From contig NZ_CP013633.1 in NCBI RefSeq assembly GCF_001664485.1, positions 124,001-188,000 of the forward strand: a DNA stretch of 64,000 bases, in the 5' to 3' direction. Below the pieces are notes generated by a model that did not search any database, was not told where the DNA came from, and saw nothing but the letters and a program-made list of their open reading frames with translations. The DNA comes from Rhizobium sp. N324. Lineage in GTDB: Bacteria > Pseudomonadota > Alphaproteobacteria > Rhizobiales > Rhizobiaceae. Shown here one piece after another: positions 44,809-53,344 of this stretch. The translations under genes were made by a program, and so were the position numbers. The stretch's first letter is position 1, and the number at the start of each line of letters is the position of its first letter.

Positions 44809-45915
44809 CTAATGCTTCATGCGAAGGATCGGCTTAATGACTTTGCCGCTCTCGGAATCAGCCATCGCCTCGTTGATCTGGTCGAGGTCATAGAACTGAA
44901 CCAGTTTGTCGAACGGGAAAAGTCCCTGCTGCCAATACTCGATCAACTGCGGGACGAACTCGGACGGAATGCTTTGTCCTTCGACAACGCCGATCAATGT
45001 GCGGCCGAAAAGGAAGTTCCCGATATCGATCGTGCCTTCAGTGCCGAGAGCGGACGAGCCAACGAGACCGCATGTTCCCGGCGTACCAAGGCAGTCGACT
45101 GCCTGACGGAAAACTCGTGGCGAACTCGTGCATTCCAAGCTGAAATCAACGCCTGCGGGGACGATCTTCCTGATCGCGGCAACGCTGTCCAATTTGCGGG
45201 CATTTATCGTGTGCGTCGCCCCGAGTTCGCGCGAAAGTTCCAGCCGTTCATCGTTCAAGTCGATCACGATGATGGTCGCGCATCCGGCGATTTTCGCGGC
45301 CATCGTAGCCGCCATGCCAACCGCACCAGCACCGAACACTGCTATTGACGAGCCGGGCTTCGGCTTGAGGCAATTCAGTACCGCGCCAGCACCGGTCTGA
45401 AGCCCGCACCCGAGCGGTCCAATCAACTCGAGTGGAACATCCTTTGCAACCTTCACGGCGTTTCGTTCGCTGGCGATGGCGTAGGTTGCAAATGACGACT
45501 GCTCGAAGAAGCAGCCACTAATCTGTTTCCCGTGAGAATCATGGATCGGGCAGGTGCCATCCGGACGAGTGCCGCGGAAATTGCGACCGAAGAAGTCCTC
45601 GCAGTAGAAAGGTGTACCGGAAAGGCAGTTTTCGCACTTGCCGCAATAGGCGTAGCTCAAAGCAACGTGATCACCTGGCACAAGATCTTTAACTGCGCTC
45701 CCGACGGCCTCGACGACGCCAGAGCCTTCGTGTCCCAACACAACAGGTTGAGGTACGTCATATCCCTGGTCCCTGACCACCAGGTCGGTATGACATACCC
45801 CCGATGCGACGATGCGGACCAAAATCTCGTCTGCACGAGGTTCCTCAATCCCTATGCACTCCAAGATCAAGGGCTTCGCCTTTTCGCGCGAGACCGCCGC
45901 ATATGCCTGCTTCAT
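44809..45915 (-). CDS. Zinc-dependent alcohol dehydrogenase (ADH2)
   Basis: 368-residue MDR enzyme of the aryl-alcohol/class III type: SGVCHTDL, GHEGSGVVE, structural-zinc cluster CGKCENCLSGTPFYC, and NAD-binding FGAGAVGMAATMAAK followed by VIDLN. Strongly similar to ADH3 (51854). GGAGG precedes ATG 45915. Minus strand, own operator at 45967. Confidence 0.92.
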   Translation of the reverse strand: MKQAYAAVSREKAKPLILECIGIEEPRADEILVRIVASGVCHTDLVVRDQGYDVPQPVVLGHEGSGVVEAVGSAVKDLVPGDHVALSYAYCGKCENCLSGTPFYCEDFFGRNFRGTRPDGTCPIHDSHGKQISGCFFEQSSFATYAIASERNAVKVAKDVPLELIGPLGCGLQTGAGAVLNCLKPKPGSSIAVFGAGAVGMAATMAAKIAGCATIIVIDLNDERLELSRELGATHTINARKLDSVAAIRKIVPAGVDFSLECTSSPRVFRQAVDCLGTPGTCGLVGSSALGTEGTIDIGNFLFGRTLIGVVEGQSIPSEFVPQLIEYWQQGLFPFDKLVQFYDLDQINEAMADSESGKVIKPILRMKH

Positions 45916-46278
45916 GTAACTGTTCCTCCAAGGCTCACAACGCAATTCGCGCGAACGTACTCATCGTCAGACAATCAGTCAATAATTACTCTGTTAAATT
46001 AGATCAGTTCAACCGGAGCAGGGCTGCATTTTTGCAAAGTCACGAGTGAACGCTGATTTGAAGTGATCAAAGGGTTCCGTGCATGTTCGAAAGGGAGCAT
46101 GCGTCTTGTCCCGCTTTGGGCTGAAAGATCGGCAGACGAAAATTTAGTAGCAACGTGTGAGGCGAGCCGGATGGCGTCGCTTGCCGACGTCGAGCCGGTT
46201 CTGAAGGCTATCGACAGCTTCGAGACACCGGTATTGCCAAGTTTAACCGACTACAAACGATGCTAGTGCCAGCCAGGC
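45916..46278. other. Intergenic with ADH2 operator
   Basis: Contains the operator at 45967. A weak open frame (46063-46266, ending VLPSLTDYKRC) lacks a ribosome binding site and any recognisable family; I do not call it a gene. Confidence 0.4.
45967..45983 (-). promoter_or_regulatory. Operator of ADH2
   Basis: TCAGACAATCAGTCAAT, i.e. ATTGACTGATTGTCTGA on the minus strand: -35 TTGACT (45977-45982), core TGATTGTCTGA, possible -10 TACGTT 17 bases on. Confidence 0.7.
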
Positions 46279-46908
46279 TTAACAGACAGTACCAACCAGG
46301 ACGTTAGTCTTCTCGATGATCGAGAGGTCCGACGCAATCCGGTATACAGTTGGCGCGGCGGTCGGTGACTCAATAGCGAGCGTATCCTGGATAGTGAGGC
46401 GTTCGATGCCCTGCTTTAGTGACCTGATCGTATTCCCGTGGGCCACCACAAGAACCGATTTCCCTCTCAACAAGGGGGGGAACACTTCGCTTATCAAAAA
46501 GGGCAGAACCCTCGCGCTTATGTCCCGTATGCTTTCTCCCCCAGGTGGTGGAGTGCTGTACGAGCGGCGCCAAACCTGGACAACATCCTGGCCCCACCGC
46601 TCACGTGCCACGTTCTTGTTGATGCCGGTGAGCTGTCCGTAGTCGCGTTCGTTCAACTCGGTTCTCCTGATTGGCTCCAGCAGATCGCCGTTGGTTTCGT
46701 TCAAAATCGCTCTGCAAGTGTCAACTGTGCGCAAGAGGGCAGAGCTAAACGCAATATCGAACGAGATGCCGAGGTTCGCGAGCAGTGAGCCGGCTCGCCT
46801 GCTCTCAGACCAGCCCTCCTGTGTGAGCGGAACGTCGCTCGTACCCGAGAACTCCCCGCGCGCGTTCCCTTCGCTTTGGCCATGCCGGACAATCACCAGA
46901 GTGGACAT
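46279..46908 (-). CDS. Histidine phosphatase-family protein (phosphoglycerate mutase-like)
   Basis: 209 residues with catalytic IVRHGQSEGN at the N-terminus, Arg in SSALLRTVDTC, Glu in ELNERDYGQLTG and VVAHGNTIR. The length and GPM-like GxNKNVARERWG insert resemble cofactor-dependent phosphoglycerate mutases, but many relatives are phosphatases. GGGAGGG precedes ATG 46908; operator at 46954. Placement in the regulon suggests removal of phosphate from an intermediate, not glycolysis. Confidence 0.88.
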   Translation of the reverse strand: MSTLVIVRHGQSEGNARGEFSGTSDVPLTQEGWSESRRAGSLLANLGISFDIAFSSALLRTVDTCRAILNETNGDLLEPIRRTELNERDYGQLTGINKNVARERWGQDVVQVWRRSYSTPPPGGESIRDISARVLPFLISEVFPPLLRGKSVLVVAHGNTIRSLKQGIERLTIQDTLAIESPTAAPTVYRIASDLSIIEKTNVLVGTVC

Positions 46909-46953
46909 TCATAACCCTCCCATCGATTTAGCGAACACGAATATTGTCGCACT

Positions 46954-46970
46954 ATCGGACAATCCGTCAA
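46954..46970 (-). promoter_or_regulatory. Operator of the histidine phosphatase gene
   Basis: ATCGGACAATCCGTCAA, i.e. TTGACGGATTGTCCGAT on the minus strand. Both arms carry the matching change (CGGA-TTG-TCCG), so symmetry is kept. It lies 65 bases from the divergent site at 47035. Confidence 0.7.
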
Positions 46971-47034
46971 GTGCGACTATGTGCAAGTGAAAACAAAACG
47001 ATGCCGAAAAAATAAACGTCGAAGTTTATATTTA

Positions 47035-47063
47035 TTGACAGATTGTCTGATAGCTCATACCAA
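47035..47063 (+). promoter_or_regulatory. Operator/promoter of importer 2 operon
   Basis: TTGACAGATTGTCTGATAG (47035-47053), exact core; -35 TTGACA with a weak -10 TACCAA (47058-47063). Confidence 0.78.
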
Positions 47064-47163
47064 TGCACTCCGCCGTATTGAGGAGAGTCCGGCACGGCTT
47101 GGGAAGGCAAGGCTCTCGCCTTAACAGACAATGCCGCCCAGAGCGGCCGGAGGAGGAATTTTC

Positions 47164-48252
47164 ATGAAGAGACGTACATTTCTACAAGCGAGCGGGGCAA
47201 TTGCTGTAGCCGGCACGTTCGGAATGCCGGGGATTCTTCGCGCCGACGACGCGATCAGTCTCCTACCTGACACTTGGCCCTCCGAAGGCGCCAACCCAAT
47301 TGTCGACGCGGGTAAGTTCAAGAAGTCAGGCCCGTGGAAGATCGGACACAGCCACTACGGCCTCGCTGGTTCAACGCATACCTACCAGACGGCGTTTGAA
47401 GCCGAATATGAAATAAAAAAGAACAAGGATCGGATCGCTGATTACCAGTTCCGGAGCGCTGATCTCAATGCCTCCAAACAAGTTGCCGATATCGAGGATC
47501 TGATCGCCCAGAAGGTCGATGCGATCATCATCGCACCGCTAACCACCGGTTCCGCCGTCGAGGGCATCAAGAAGGCAAAGGCTGCTGGCATTCCAACCGT
47601 AGTCTATCTCGGACGCGTCGACACCGAGGAGTTTACGGTTCAGGTCCAGGGCGACGACTTCTATTTCGGGCGCGTGATGGCTCAGTTCCTCGTCGACAAG
47701 CTTGGCAACAAGGGCAAGGTATGGGTTCTGCGTGGCGTCGCCGGGCATCCCATCGATGCAGATCGTTATGCAGGCGCCATGGAAGTCTTCAGCAAGTCTG
47801 GACTTCAGATCACGTCGACCCAGCACGGAAGCTGGTCTTATGAGGACTCAAAGAAGATCGCCGAAAGCCTGTATCTCTCCGACCCCGATGTCGCGGGCAT
47901 CTGGACCGATGGAGCCAACATGTCTCTTGGCGTTTTGGATGCCTTGCAGGAGGCTGGCGCCTCAACGATCCCGCCAATCACGGGCGAAGCACTTAACGGC
48001 TGGATGCGTCGTTGGAATGACGAAAAACTTTCCTCGATCGGTCCGATTTGCCCACCCGCTCTGTCTACTGCCGCGCTACGGGCCGCCTTCGCCTTGCTTG
48101 ATGGGAAGCCGATTCAGCGTAACTGGACGAACCGCCCCAAGCCGATCACCGACGAGACGCTCTCCCAGTTCTATCGCGCAGATCTCACTGATGCGTACTG
48201 GGCGCCGACCGAAATGCCGAACGAAAAGCTCCTTGATTATTTCAAGGCTTGA
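47164..48252 (+). CDS. Periplasmic sugar-type binding protein with Tat-like signal (importer 2)
   Basis: 362 residues. MKRRTFLQASGAIAVAGTFGMPGILRADD has the twin-arginine RRTFLQ motif, so Tat export is likely. The mature domain is peripla_BP_4 type (GPWKIGHSHYGLAGSTHTYQTAFEAE, DIEDLIAQKVDAIIIAPL) but is only distantly related to paralogues A-C and lacks their ICCSN. GGAGGAGG precedes ATG 47164. Ends in the stem-loop at 48259. Confidence 0.92.
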   Translation: MKRRTFLQASGAIAVAGTFGMPGILRADDAISLLPDTWPSEGANPIVDAGKFKKSGPWKIGHSHYGLAGSTHTYQTAFEAEYEIKKNKDRIADYQFRSADLNASKQVADIEDLIAQKVDAIIIAPLTTGSAVEGIKKAKAAGIPTVVYLGRVDTEEFTVQVQGDDFYFGRVMAQFLVDKLGNKGKVWVLRGVAGHPIDADRYAGAMEVFSKSGLQITSTQHGSWSYEDSKKIAESLYLSDPDVAGIWTDGANMSLGVLDALQEAGASTIPPITGEALNGWMRRWNDEKLSSIGPICPPALSTAALRAAFALLDGKPIQRNWTNRPKPITDETLSQFYRADLTDAYWAPTEMPNEKLLDYFKA

Positions 48253-48258
48253 TGAACT

Positions 48259-48282
48259 ACGGGCACGATCACTCGTGCCCGT
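48259..48282 (+). other. Perfect stem-loop between binding protein and ATPase genes (importer 2)
   Basis: ACGGGCACGA (48259-48268) and TCGTGCCCGT (48273-48282) pair fully around a 4-base loop, six bases after the binding-protein stop. Same position as the hairpin in importer 1. Confidence 0.72.
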
Positions 48283-48307
48283 ATCCCTGTCGAAGATGGA
48301 AATTCCC

Positions 48308-49837
48308 ATGAGCACGCTTGTCGAGATGGTCGGCATCAACAAATCGTTTGGTTTCACGAAAGTCCTTTCGGACGTTCGCTTTTCCCTGGAACGTGGCTCC
48401 GTGCACGCTCTGATGGGGGAAAACGGCGCGGGGAAGTCCACCCTGATGCGTATTCTGGCGGGGGTATATCAGCCGGGCGCAGGAAGTGTTCGGCTCCGCG
48501 GGGAGGAAGTCAATTTCCGTTCCCCTAAGGAGGCACGGTTGGCGGGAGTGTCGACGGTGTTTCAGGAGTTTACCCTGATCCCCAATCTCACCGTTGCTGA
48601 GAACATGTTCCTGGGCCACGAACCTCGTCGCATTGACGGTTCGATCGATAGCGTCGAGGTAGTGAAACGCGCTCGCGCTTTGCTGGCTGACGTATTTCCA
48701 CAGCTCGACGCAACCGCGATCGTCGAGACACTGACTGTCGCGCAGCAGCAGGCAGTAGAGATCGCGAAGGGACTTACGTCGAACGCGGACGTATTCATCT
48801 TCGACGAGCCAACGGCGGCGTTGAACTCGACCGATGTCGCGCATCTTTTCAAGGTTATCCGCGACCTTAAGGCTCAACATAAGGCTGTCGTCTACATCTC
48901 TCATCGCATGAATGAAGTCTTCGAACTATGCGACACCATCACCGTCATGAAAGATGGCGCTTGGGTAAGGACTGCAAGAGCGCAGGACTTCAACTTGCAA
49001 ACGCTGGTAGCGACAATGGTTGGTCGCGAACTTCAGAACTTCTTTCCGCCGCGCTCGCAGGCCACCGGAGCGGCAATGCTGGAGGTTTCGGACTTGCGCC
49101 TCGACGACAGCAGCTCGACAGTCACTTTCGTTGTCAGAAAAGGTGAAATCATCGGGCTGGCAGGGCTCGAAGGACAGGGCCAGCGAGAGATAATGCGTGC
49201 CATTGTGGGCGTTGAATCGCCAAAGGCCATCGCCGTGTGGCGTGCCGGCCTCGACAACAGCATGCACGTGGTGAATGTAGGGTCAGGGTTCGCTCGCGCG
49301 GTCGCATCAGGAATCGGTTTTATCCCTGAAGACAGGAAGCAGGAAGGGCTGTTCCTGCGCCTGCCTATCTACGACAACATCGCGCTGGGAAAACAGCTCA
49401 ATCGGAATATGGCAAGCGTTGCGTGGCGATCGGTGTCGAGGGTCCGCGAGGTGATCAAGTCGCTACGAGTTGCGGCCGCCGATCCCAATGCGCCCGTAGG
49501 TAAACTCTCGGGCGGGAATCAGCAGAAGGTGCTGCTGGGCCGCTGGTTGCTCTCCGGAGTGGACATCCTCGTTATTGAGGAGCCCACGCGCGGCGTCGAC
49601 GTCGGTGCAAAGGCAGAGATTTACAGATTGCTGCGGGACTTCAGTGATCGTGGCGGTGCGGTCGTGGTTTCGTCGCGCGAGCACGCTGAGCTTATAGGGC
49701 TCTGCGACAGCATTTTGGTCGTTCATGACAGGAAGATCGTCGGGCAGATGTCCGCAGAGGGGGCGACCGAGGAAAGAATCCTCGAGACTGCGCTGGGGGC
49801 GAGTGCGTCACCGGATCCCCGTGCTGCGGTGCATTGA
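48308..49837 (+). CDS. ABC importer ATPase, RbsA-type tandem NBD (importer 2)
   Basis: 509 residues. NBD1: Walker A GENGAGKST, signature LTVAQQQ, Walker B VFIFDEPTAALN, switch SHRMNE. NBD2: degenerate Walker A GLEGQGQ, signature LSGGNQQK, Walker B ILVIEEPTRGVDVG. ATG 48308 is used; ATG 48296 in frame is possible. Normal length for the class. The spacing to the permease (49850) is 12 bases. Confidence 0.93.
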   Translation: MSTLVEMVGINKSFGFTKVLSDVRFSLERGSVHALMGENGAGKSTLMRILAGVYQPGAGSVRLRGEEVNFRSPKEARLAGVSTVFQEFTLIPNLTVAENMFLGHEPRRIDGSIDSVEVVKRARALLADVFPQLDATAIVETLTVAQQQAVEIAKGLTSNADVFIFDEPTAALNSTDVAHLFKVIRDLKAQHKAVVYISHRMNEVFELCDTITVMKDGAWVRTARAQDFNLQTLVATMVGRELQNFFPPRSQATGAAMLEVSDLRLDDSSSTVTFVVRKGEIIGLAGLEGQGQREIMRAIVGVESPKAIAVWRAGLDNSMHVVNVGSGFARAVASGIGFIPEDRKQEGLFLRLPIYDNIALGKQLNRNMASVAWRSVSRVREVIKSLRVAAADPNAPVGKLSGGNQQKVLLGRWLLSGVDILVIEEPTRGVDVGAKAEIYRLLRDFSDRGGAVVVSSREHAELIGLCDSILVVHDRKIVGQMSAEGATEERILETALGASASPDPRAAVH

Positions 49838-49849
49838 GGAGGATAACTT

Positions 49850-50791
49850 ATGAATTCATTTGCCAGTCGCCTGAAGCTCCCTTATCGCGCGGGAGCGATC
49901 GGGCTTTCCATTGGAACGCTCCTGGTGATGGTTGTCGCCTCGGTAATATTATTGCCGGACTTCATGGATCCGGAGAATTTGTCTAATCTCCTGGCGCAAT
50001 CGACGGTGCTCGTCATCTCGGCTCTCGGTCAGACGTTCGTCATTCTCACTGGCGGCCTCGACGTGTCGGTTGGGTCCGTCATCAGTCTAACGACGACGAT
50101 CATGACGCTTGATCTTCCTGAGATAACCCGCGTGCTTATCTGCATCGCGGTGGCGATGGGGTTCGGAGTAGCGAACGGTTACGGTGTCGCGCGCCTCAAT
50201 GTACATCCAATCATCATGACGCTGACAACAATGGGCATCGGCCAAGGTATCGCGTTGATCATTTTGCCAATCCCAGGTGGGCGCGTTCCGGAGTGGCTTT
50301 CCGGCTCGGTAGCCGGATCCATCGGCCCCGTACCTAACTCATTGTTTTGGTTGATCACGGCATCGCTCTTCGCATCCTGGATTCTCTATCGTCGTCCCTT
50401 CGGCCTCTACCTCTTCGCTTCCGGCGGCAATGACTTCAACGCACGGATGAACGGTGTTCCCGTCGAGCGCACCATCATCAAAGCGTATGTTCTTTCCGCT
50501 CTATTCGCATGCGCTGCGGGGATGTTTCTTGCAGGTCGCCTTGCATCGGGTGATCCTAAGGGCGGCGCTTCATTCGGGATTGAGTCTGTAACGGCTGCAG
50601 CATTGGGTGGGGTCCACCTCGCCGGGGGCATCGGAAGCATTGTGGGAACCGTCGTTGGCGCGGCGATCCTCGGGACAGTGAATAATGTGATGAATCTGGC
50701 CAACGTCTCTGCATTTCTTCAGTCGGTCGTCAAGGGTGTGTTGCTTCTCGTACTCGTCGTTTCGCAGCGACGCAAAACAATCGGACTTTGA
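49850..50791 (+). CDS. ABC importer permease, RbsC-type (importer 2, first)
   Basis: 313-residue polytopic membrane protein with LGQTFVILTGGLDVSVGSVISL (substrate channel block) and the coupling loop LGGVHLAGGIGSIVGTVVGAAIL. GAGGAGG precedes ATG 49850. Overlaps by four bases the TTGA at 50788. Confidence 0.92.
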   Translation: MNSFASRLKLPYRAGAIGLSIGTLLVMVVASVILLPDFMDPENLSNLLAQSTVLVISALGQTFVILTGGLDVSVGSVISLTTTIMTLDLPEITRVLICIAVAMGFGVANGYGVARLNVHPIIMTLTTMGIGQGIALIILPIPGGRVPEWLSGSVAGSIGPVPNSLFWLITASLFASWILYRRPFGLYLFASGGNDFNARMNGVPVERTIIKAYVLSALFACAAGMFLAGRLASGDPKGGASFGIESVTAAALGGVHLAGGIGSIVGTVVGAAILGTVNNVMNLANVSAFLQSVVKGVLLLVLVVSQRRKTIGL

Positions 50792-50808
50792 AAGAGATGG
50801 ACTTCTCG

Positions 50809-51795
50809 ATGACCACATCAGACTCGAAAACTGAAGCACCATCTCGCTCATTGAGGGGTAAGAGCGCCATTTCGTGGATACTCGGGCTACCGCCCGCATA
50901 CTATGTGCTCGCAATCCTGGTTGCGGTTGCTCCAGCAGTGAGCGCCACGCTCATAAATCCCAACTACTGGTTTGTAATCCTCAAGCAGTCAGCGCCGCTC
51001 GGGATCGCGGTGCTCGCCCAGTCGCTTGTCATGCGGGTGCGATCCATCGATCTCTCTGTCAGCGGTATTTTCGCCTTCGCGATTTATCTGGCCAGCTCGG
51101 GCCAGCTCAACAACTATCCACCGCTAATGACCGTCCTCATGCCTGTTGTGATTGGGCTAGCTGTGGGGGGTGTAAACGGAATACTCGTAGCATACGTGCG
51201 CGCTTCTGCCGTTATCTCCACACTAAGTGTTTCGGCCATTCTGATTGGGATCGTCCAATACATGAGCGCCGGCCGCGCGCCCGGTTCAACGCCAAGCTGG
51301 CTTCGAATACTTACGAGCGGCAATATCCACGGCCTTTCCTATTCCGTGGTCCTGTGGATCGTCATCGCCGCCCTGATTTCTATCGCATTTCGCTTTCTCA
51401 TCGTCGGGCGTTACTTCAGGGCCGTCGGCGACAATCCGAGGGCGGCGGAAACTACAGGAATTCCGTTGGCACGTACGATTTTTGTCTCGCACACGCTCGC
51501 GGGCGCCCTGACAGGCATCGCGGCCCTGGTCCAGGTATCCGCGTTGGCGGTCGGCACCATCAAGCCAGGCTTCGACACCTTCATGAATGCGCTCGCCGCC
51601 ACGATCCTCGGCGGTGTGACGTTCGGCGTCGACCGGGGCGGCGTCGCCGGGCCGTTCGTTGCCGTCGTTGCCTTCAGCTTCCTGTTCGCGATGCTGACCG
51701 TCTTCGGCATCCAGGAGCCGGGCAAGCTTATCGTCCAGGGCGTGATCATTGCATTTGCCGCAATCATCTACGGTGCGCGCGCGGGTCGCGTCTAG
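50809..51795 (+). CDS. ABC importer permease, RbsC-type (importer 2, second)
   Basis: 328 residues from ATG 50809 (GAGATGG at 50794); in-frame TTG 50788 and ATG 50797 are alternatives adding up to seven residues. About nine hydrophobic segments, AQSLVMRVRSIDLSVSGIFAF and LGGVTFGVDRGGVAGPFVAV. GC rises in the last 250 bases. Two non-identical permeases again, as in importer 1. Confidence 0.9.
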   Translation: MTTSDSKTEAPSRSLRGKSAISWILGLPPAYYVLAILVAVAPAVSATLINPNYWFVILKQSAPLGIAVLAQSLVMRVRSIDLSVSGIFAFAIYLASSGQLNNYPPLMTVLMPVVIGLAVGGVNGILVAYVRASAVISTLSVSAILIGIVQYMSAGRAPGSTPSWLRILTSGNIHGLSYSVVLWIVIAALISIAFRFLIVGRYFRAVGDNPRAAETTGIPLARTIFVSHTLAGALTGIAALVQVSALAVGTIKPGFDTFMNALAATILGGVTFGVDRGGVAGPFVAVVAFSFLFAMLTVFGIQEPGKLIVQGVIIAFAAIIYGARAGRV

Positions 51796-51853
51796 TCCGT
51801 CGGACCGATCAAGTCATTCCCGTAGCAATTGCGGGAGAACGCAGGAGAATATA

Positions 51854-52957
51854 ATGGTGAAGATCACTGCGGCTGTCGCCGTGAAGCCAAAGAGCCCGCT
51901 GGAATTCCGTGAACTCGAACTGGCTGACCCCGAAGGCAACGAGATCCTGGTTCGCACGGTTGCGAGCGGGATCTGCCACACGGACTTGCTGCTTCGCGAC
52001 GGTATTTTTGGCCCGCCGGCACCGGTGATCCCGGGGCACGAAGGCGTCGGCGTCGTCGAGGCGGTCGGACCGGAAGTTCAGAGCCTCAAAGTGGGTGATC
52101 ACGTCGCACTGAGCCAGAGCTCATGCGGATTCTGCGCCGACTGCCGCCGTTCTCACCCAATGAACTGCCAAAACTATACCCAGTACAATCTTACGGGGCT
52201 TCGTCCGAATGGTAAGAAGGCATTGCTCTGCGATGAAGTTGGCATTGGCAGCAATTTCGTGGGCCAGTCGTCCTTTGCGACGCATATCCTTGCGACTGAA
52301 AACAATGCAGCGCTTTTGCCGAAAACAGACCTCGACCTTACCGACGCTGCGCCACTCGGGTGCGGCATGGCAACGGGTGCAGGAACAGTGATAAACGCGA
52401 TGAAGCCGGAAATAGGGTCGACGATAGCCGTTTTCGGCGCAGGTGCTGTCGGCATGGCCGCCGTGATGGCCGCCAAAGTTCGTCGGTGCAGCAAGATTAT
52501 CATCATAGATCTGAATCAGCAGAGGCTAGACATGGCCATGGGGCTTGGTGCCACACATGCGATCAACGGCAAAGATCCCGACGTAGTCAACCAGATCCAT
52601 GCGCTGACGGGCGGCGGTGCCGACTTCGCGATCGACGCAGTTGGCATCATTCCGGTTATTCTGAACTCGATCAAGTGCACCCGTGCCGGCGGGCACGTTG
52701 TCTTGCTCGGCCTCGACGCGCTCGGTAACGACATTCCCATCCCCCTCGATCTAATGGTGTTCAATCGCAAGATCCAGGGTGCGATCCTTGGTGATCAGAT
52801 TCCACAGCTGTTCATTCCGCAGATGATGGATCTTAATCAGGCTGGGCTTTTCCCCTTCCAAAAATTGATCACCAAGTATCCCTTCGAGAAGATCAACGAA
52901 GCGATCGCGGACGCCGAAGCCGGGCGAGTGATCAAGCCGGTCGTCGTTTTCAACTAG
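51854..52957 (+). CDS. Zinc-dependent alcohol dehydrogenase (ADH3)
   Basis: 367 residues, same subgroup as ADH2: SGICHTDLLLRDG, GHEGVGVVEAVG, structural-zinc cluster CGFCADCRRSHPMNC, NAD motif FGAGAVGMAAVMAAK then IIDLN. AGGAGAAT precedes ATG 51854. In the importer 2 operon, so it likely acts on the imported compound or its alcohol product. Confidence 0.93.
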   Translation: MVKITAAVAVKPKSPLEFRELELADPEGNEILVRTVASGICHTDLLLRDGIFGPPAPVIPGHEGVGVVEAVGPEVQSLKVGDHVALSQSSCGFCADCRRSHPMNCQNYTQYNLTGLRPNGKKALLCDEVGIGSNFVGQSSFATHILATENNAALLPKTDLDLTDAAPLGCGMATGAGTVINAMKPEIGSTIAVFGAGAVGMAAVMAAKVRRCSKIIIIDLNQQRLDMAMGLGATHAINGKDPDVVNQIHALTGGGADFAIDAVGIIPVILNSIKCTRAGGHVVLLGLDALGNDIPIPLDLMVFNRKIQGAILGDQIPQLFIPQMMDLNQAGLFPFQKLITKYPFEKINEAIADAEAGRVIKPVVVFN

Positions 52958-52969
52958 GAGCCAGCGCAA

Positions 52970-53281
52970 ATGACATCGAAGAAGTCAGAGGAACAGCACC
53001 TTGTCGTGGAATTCAAAACCACGTCCCAAAATCGAAACCGCGTAAAAGAACTCCTTCAGGAATTCATTGGACCCGCCCGCGAAGAGTCTGGTTGTCTCTA
53101 CTACGACCTCTACCAGCGGTCGGACGATCCGAACACTTTCATCATCTTAGACGGCTGGCAGAATGAGGCGGCTGTCGTTGGCCATGGCGAACATCCTAAT
53201 GTCAAGCGGGTGCTGGAGCCTCTTATTCCACTGTTGGTGAGTCCACCGTCGATTAATGTAAATACCCGTATCAGCGACTGA
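52970..53281 (+). CDS. ABM-domain (antibiotic biosynthesis monooxygenase-like) small protein
   Basis: 103 residues; HLVVEFKTTSQNRNRVKELLQEFIGPAREESGCLYYDLYQRSDDPNTFIILDGWQNEAAVVGH is the dimeric ferredoxin-like ABM/YgiN pattern. These proteins are cofactor-free quinone or anthrone-type oxygenases or their relatives. ATG 52970 lies 12 bases after ADH3, preceded by GGAGCC. Exact function unknown. Confidence 0.85.
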   Translation: MTSKKSEEQHLVVEFKTTSQNRNRVKELLQEFIGPAREESGCLYYDLYQRSDDPNTFIILDGWQNEAAVVGHGEHPNVKRVLEPLIPLLVSPPSINVNTRISD

Positions 53282-53344
53282 TCGGGCGCAATGGCCATTT
53301 CTACGAGGCGCGCGCCCCGAGCGCGCAGGTTTGAGGGAGACGAA

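Noticed and set aside
46063..46266. 67-codon open frame between ADH2 and the phosphatase gene
   Set aside because: No ribosome binding site and no recognisable family; left as intergenic.
47702..48307. In-frame extension of the importer 2 ATPase by about 200 codons
   Set aside because: It overlaps the binding-protein gene in another frame; the conserved NBD starts at 48308 and the intergenic hairpin separates the genes.
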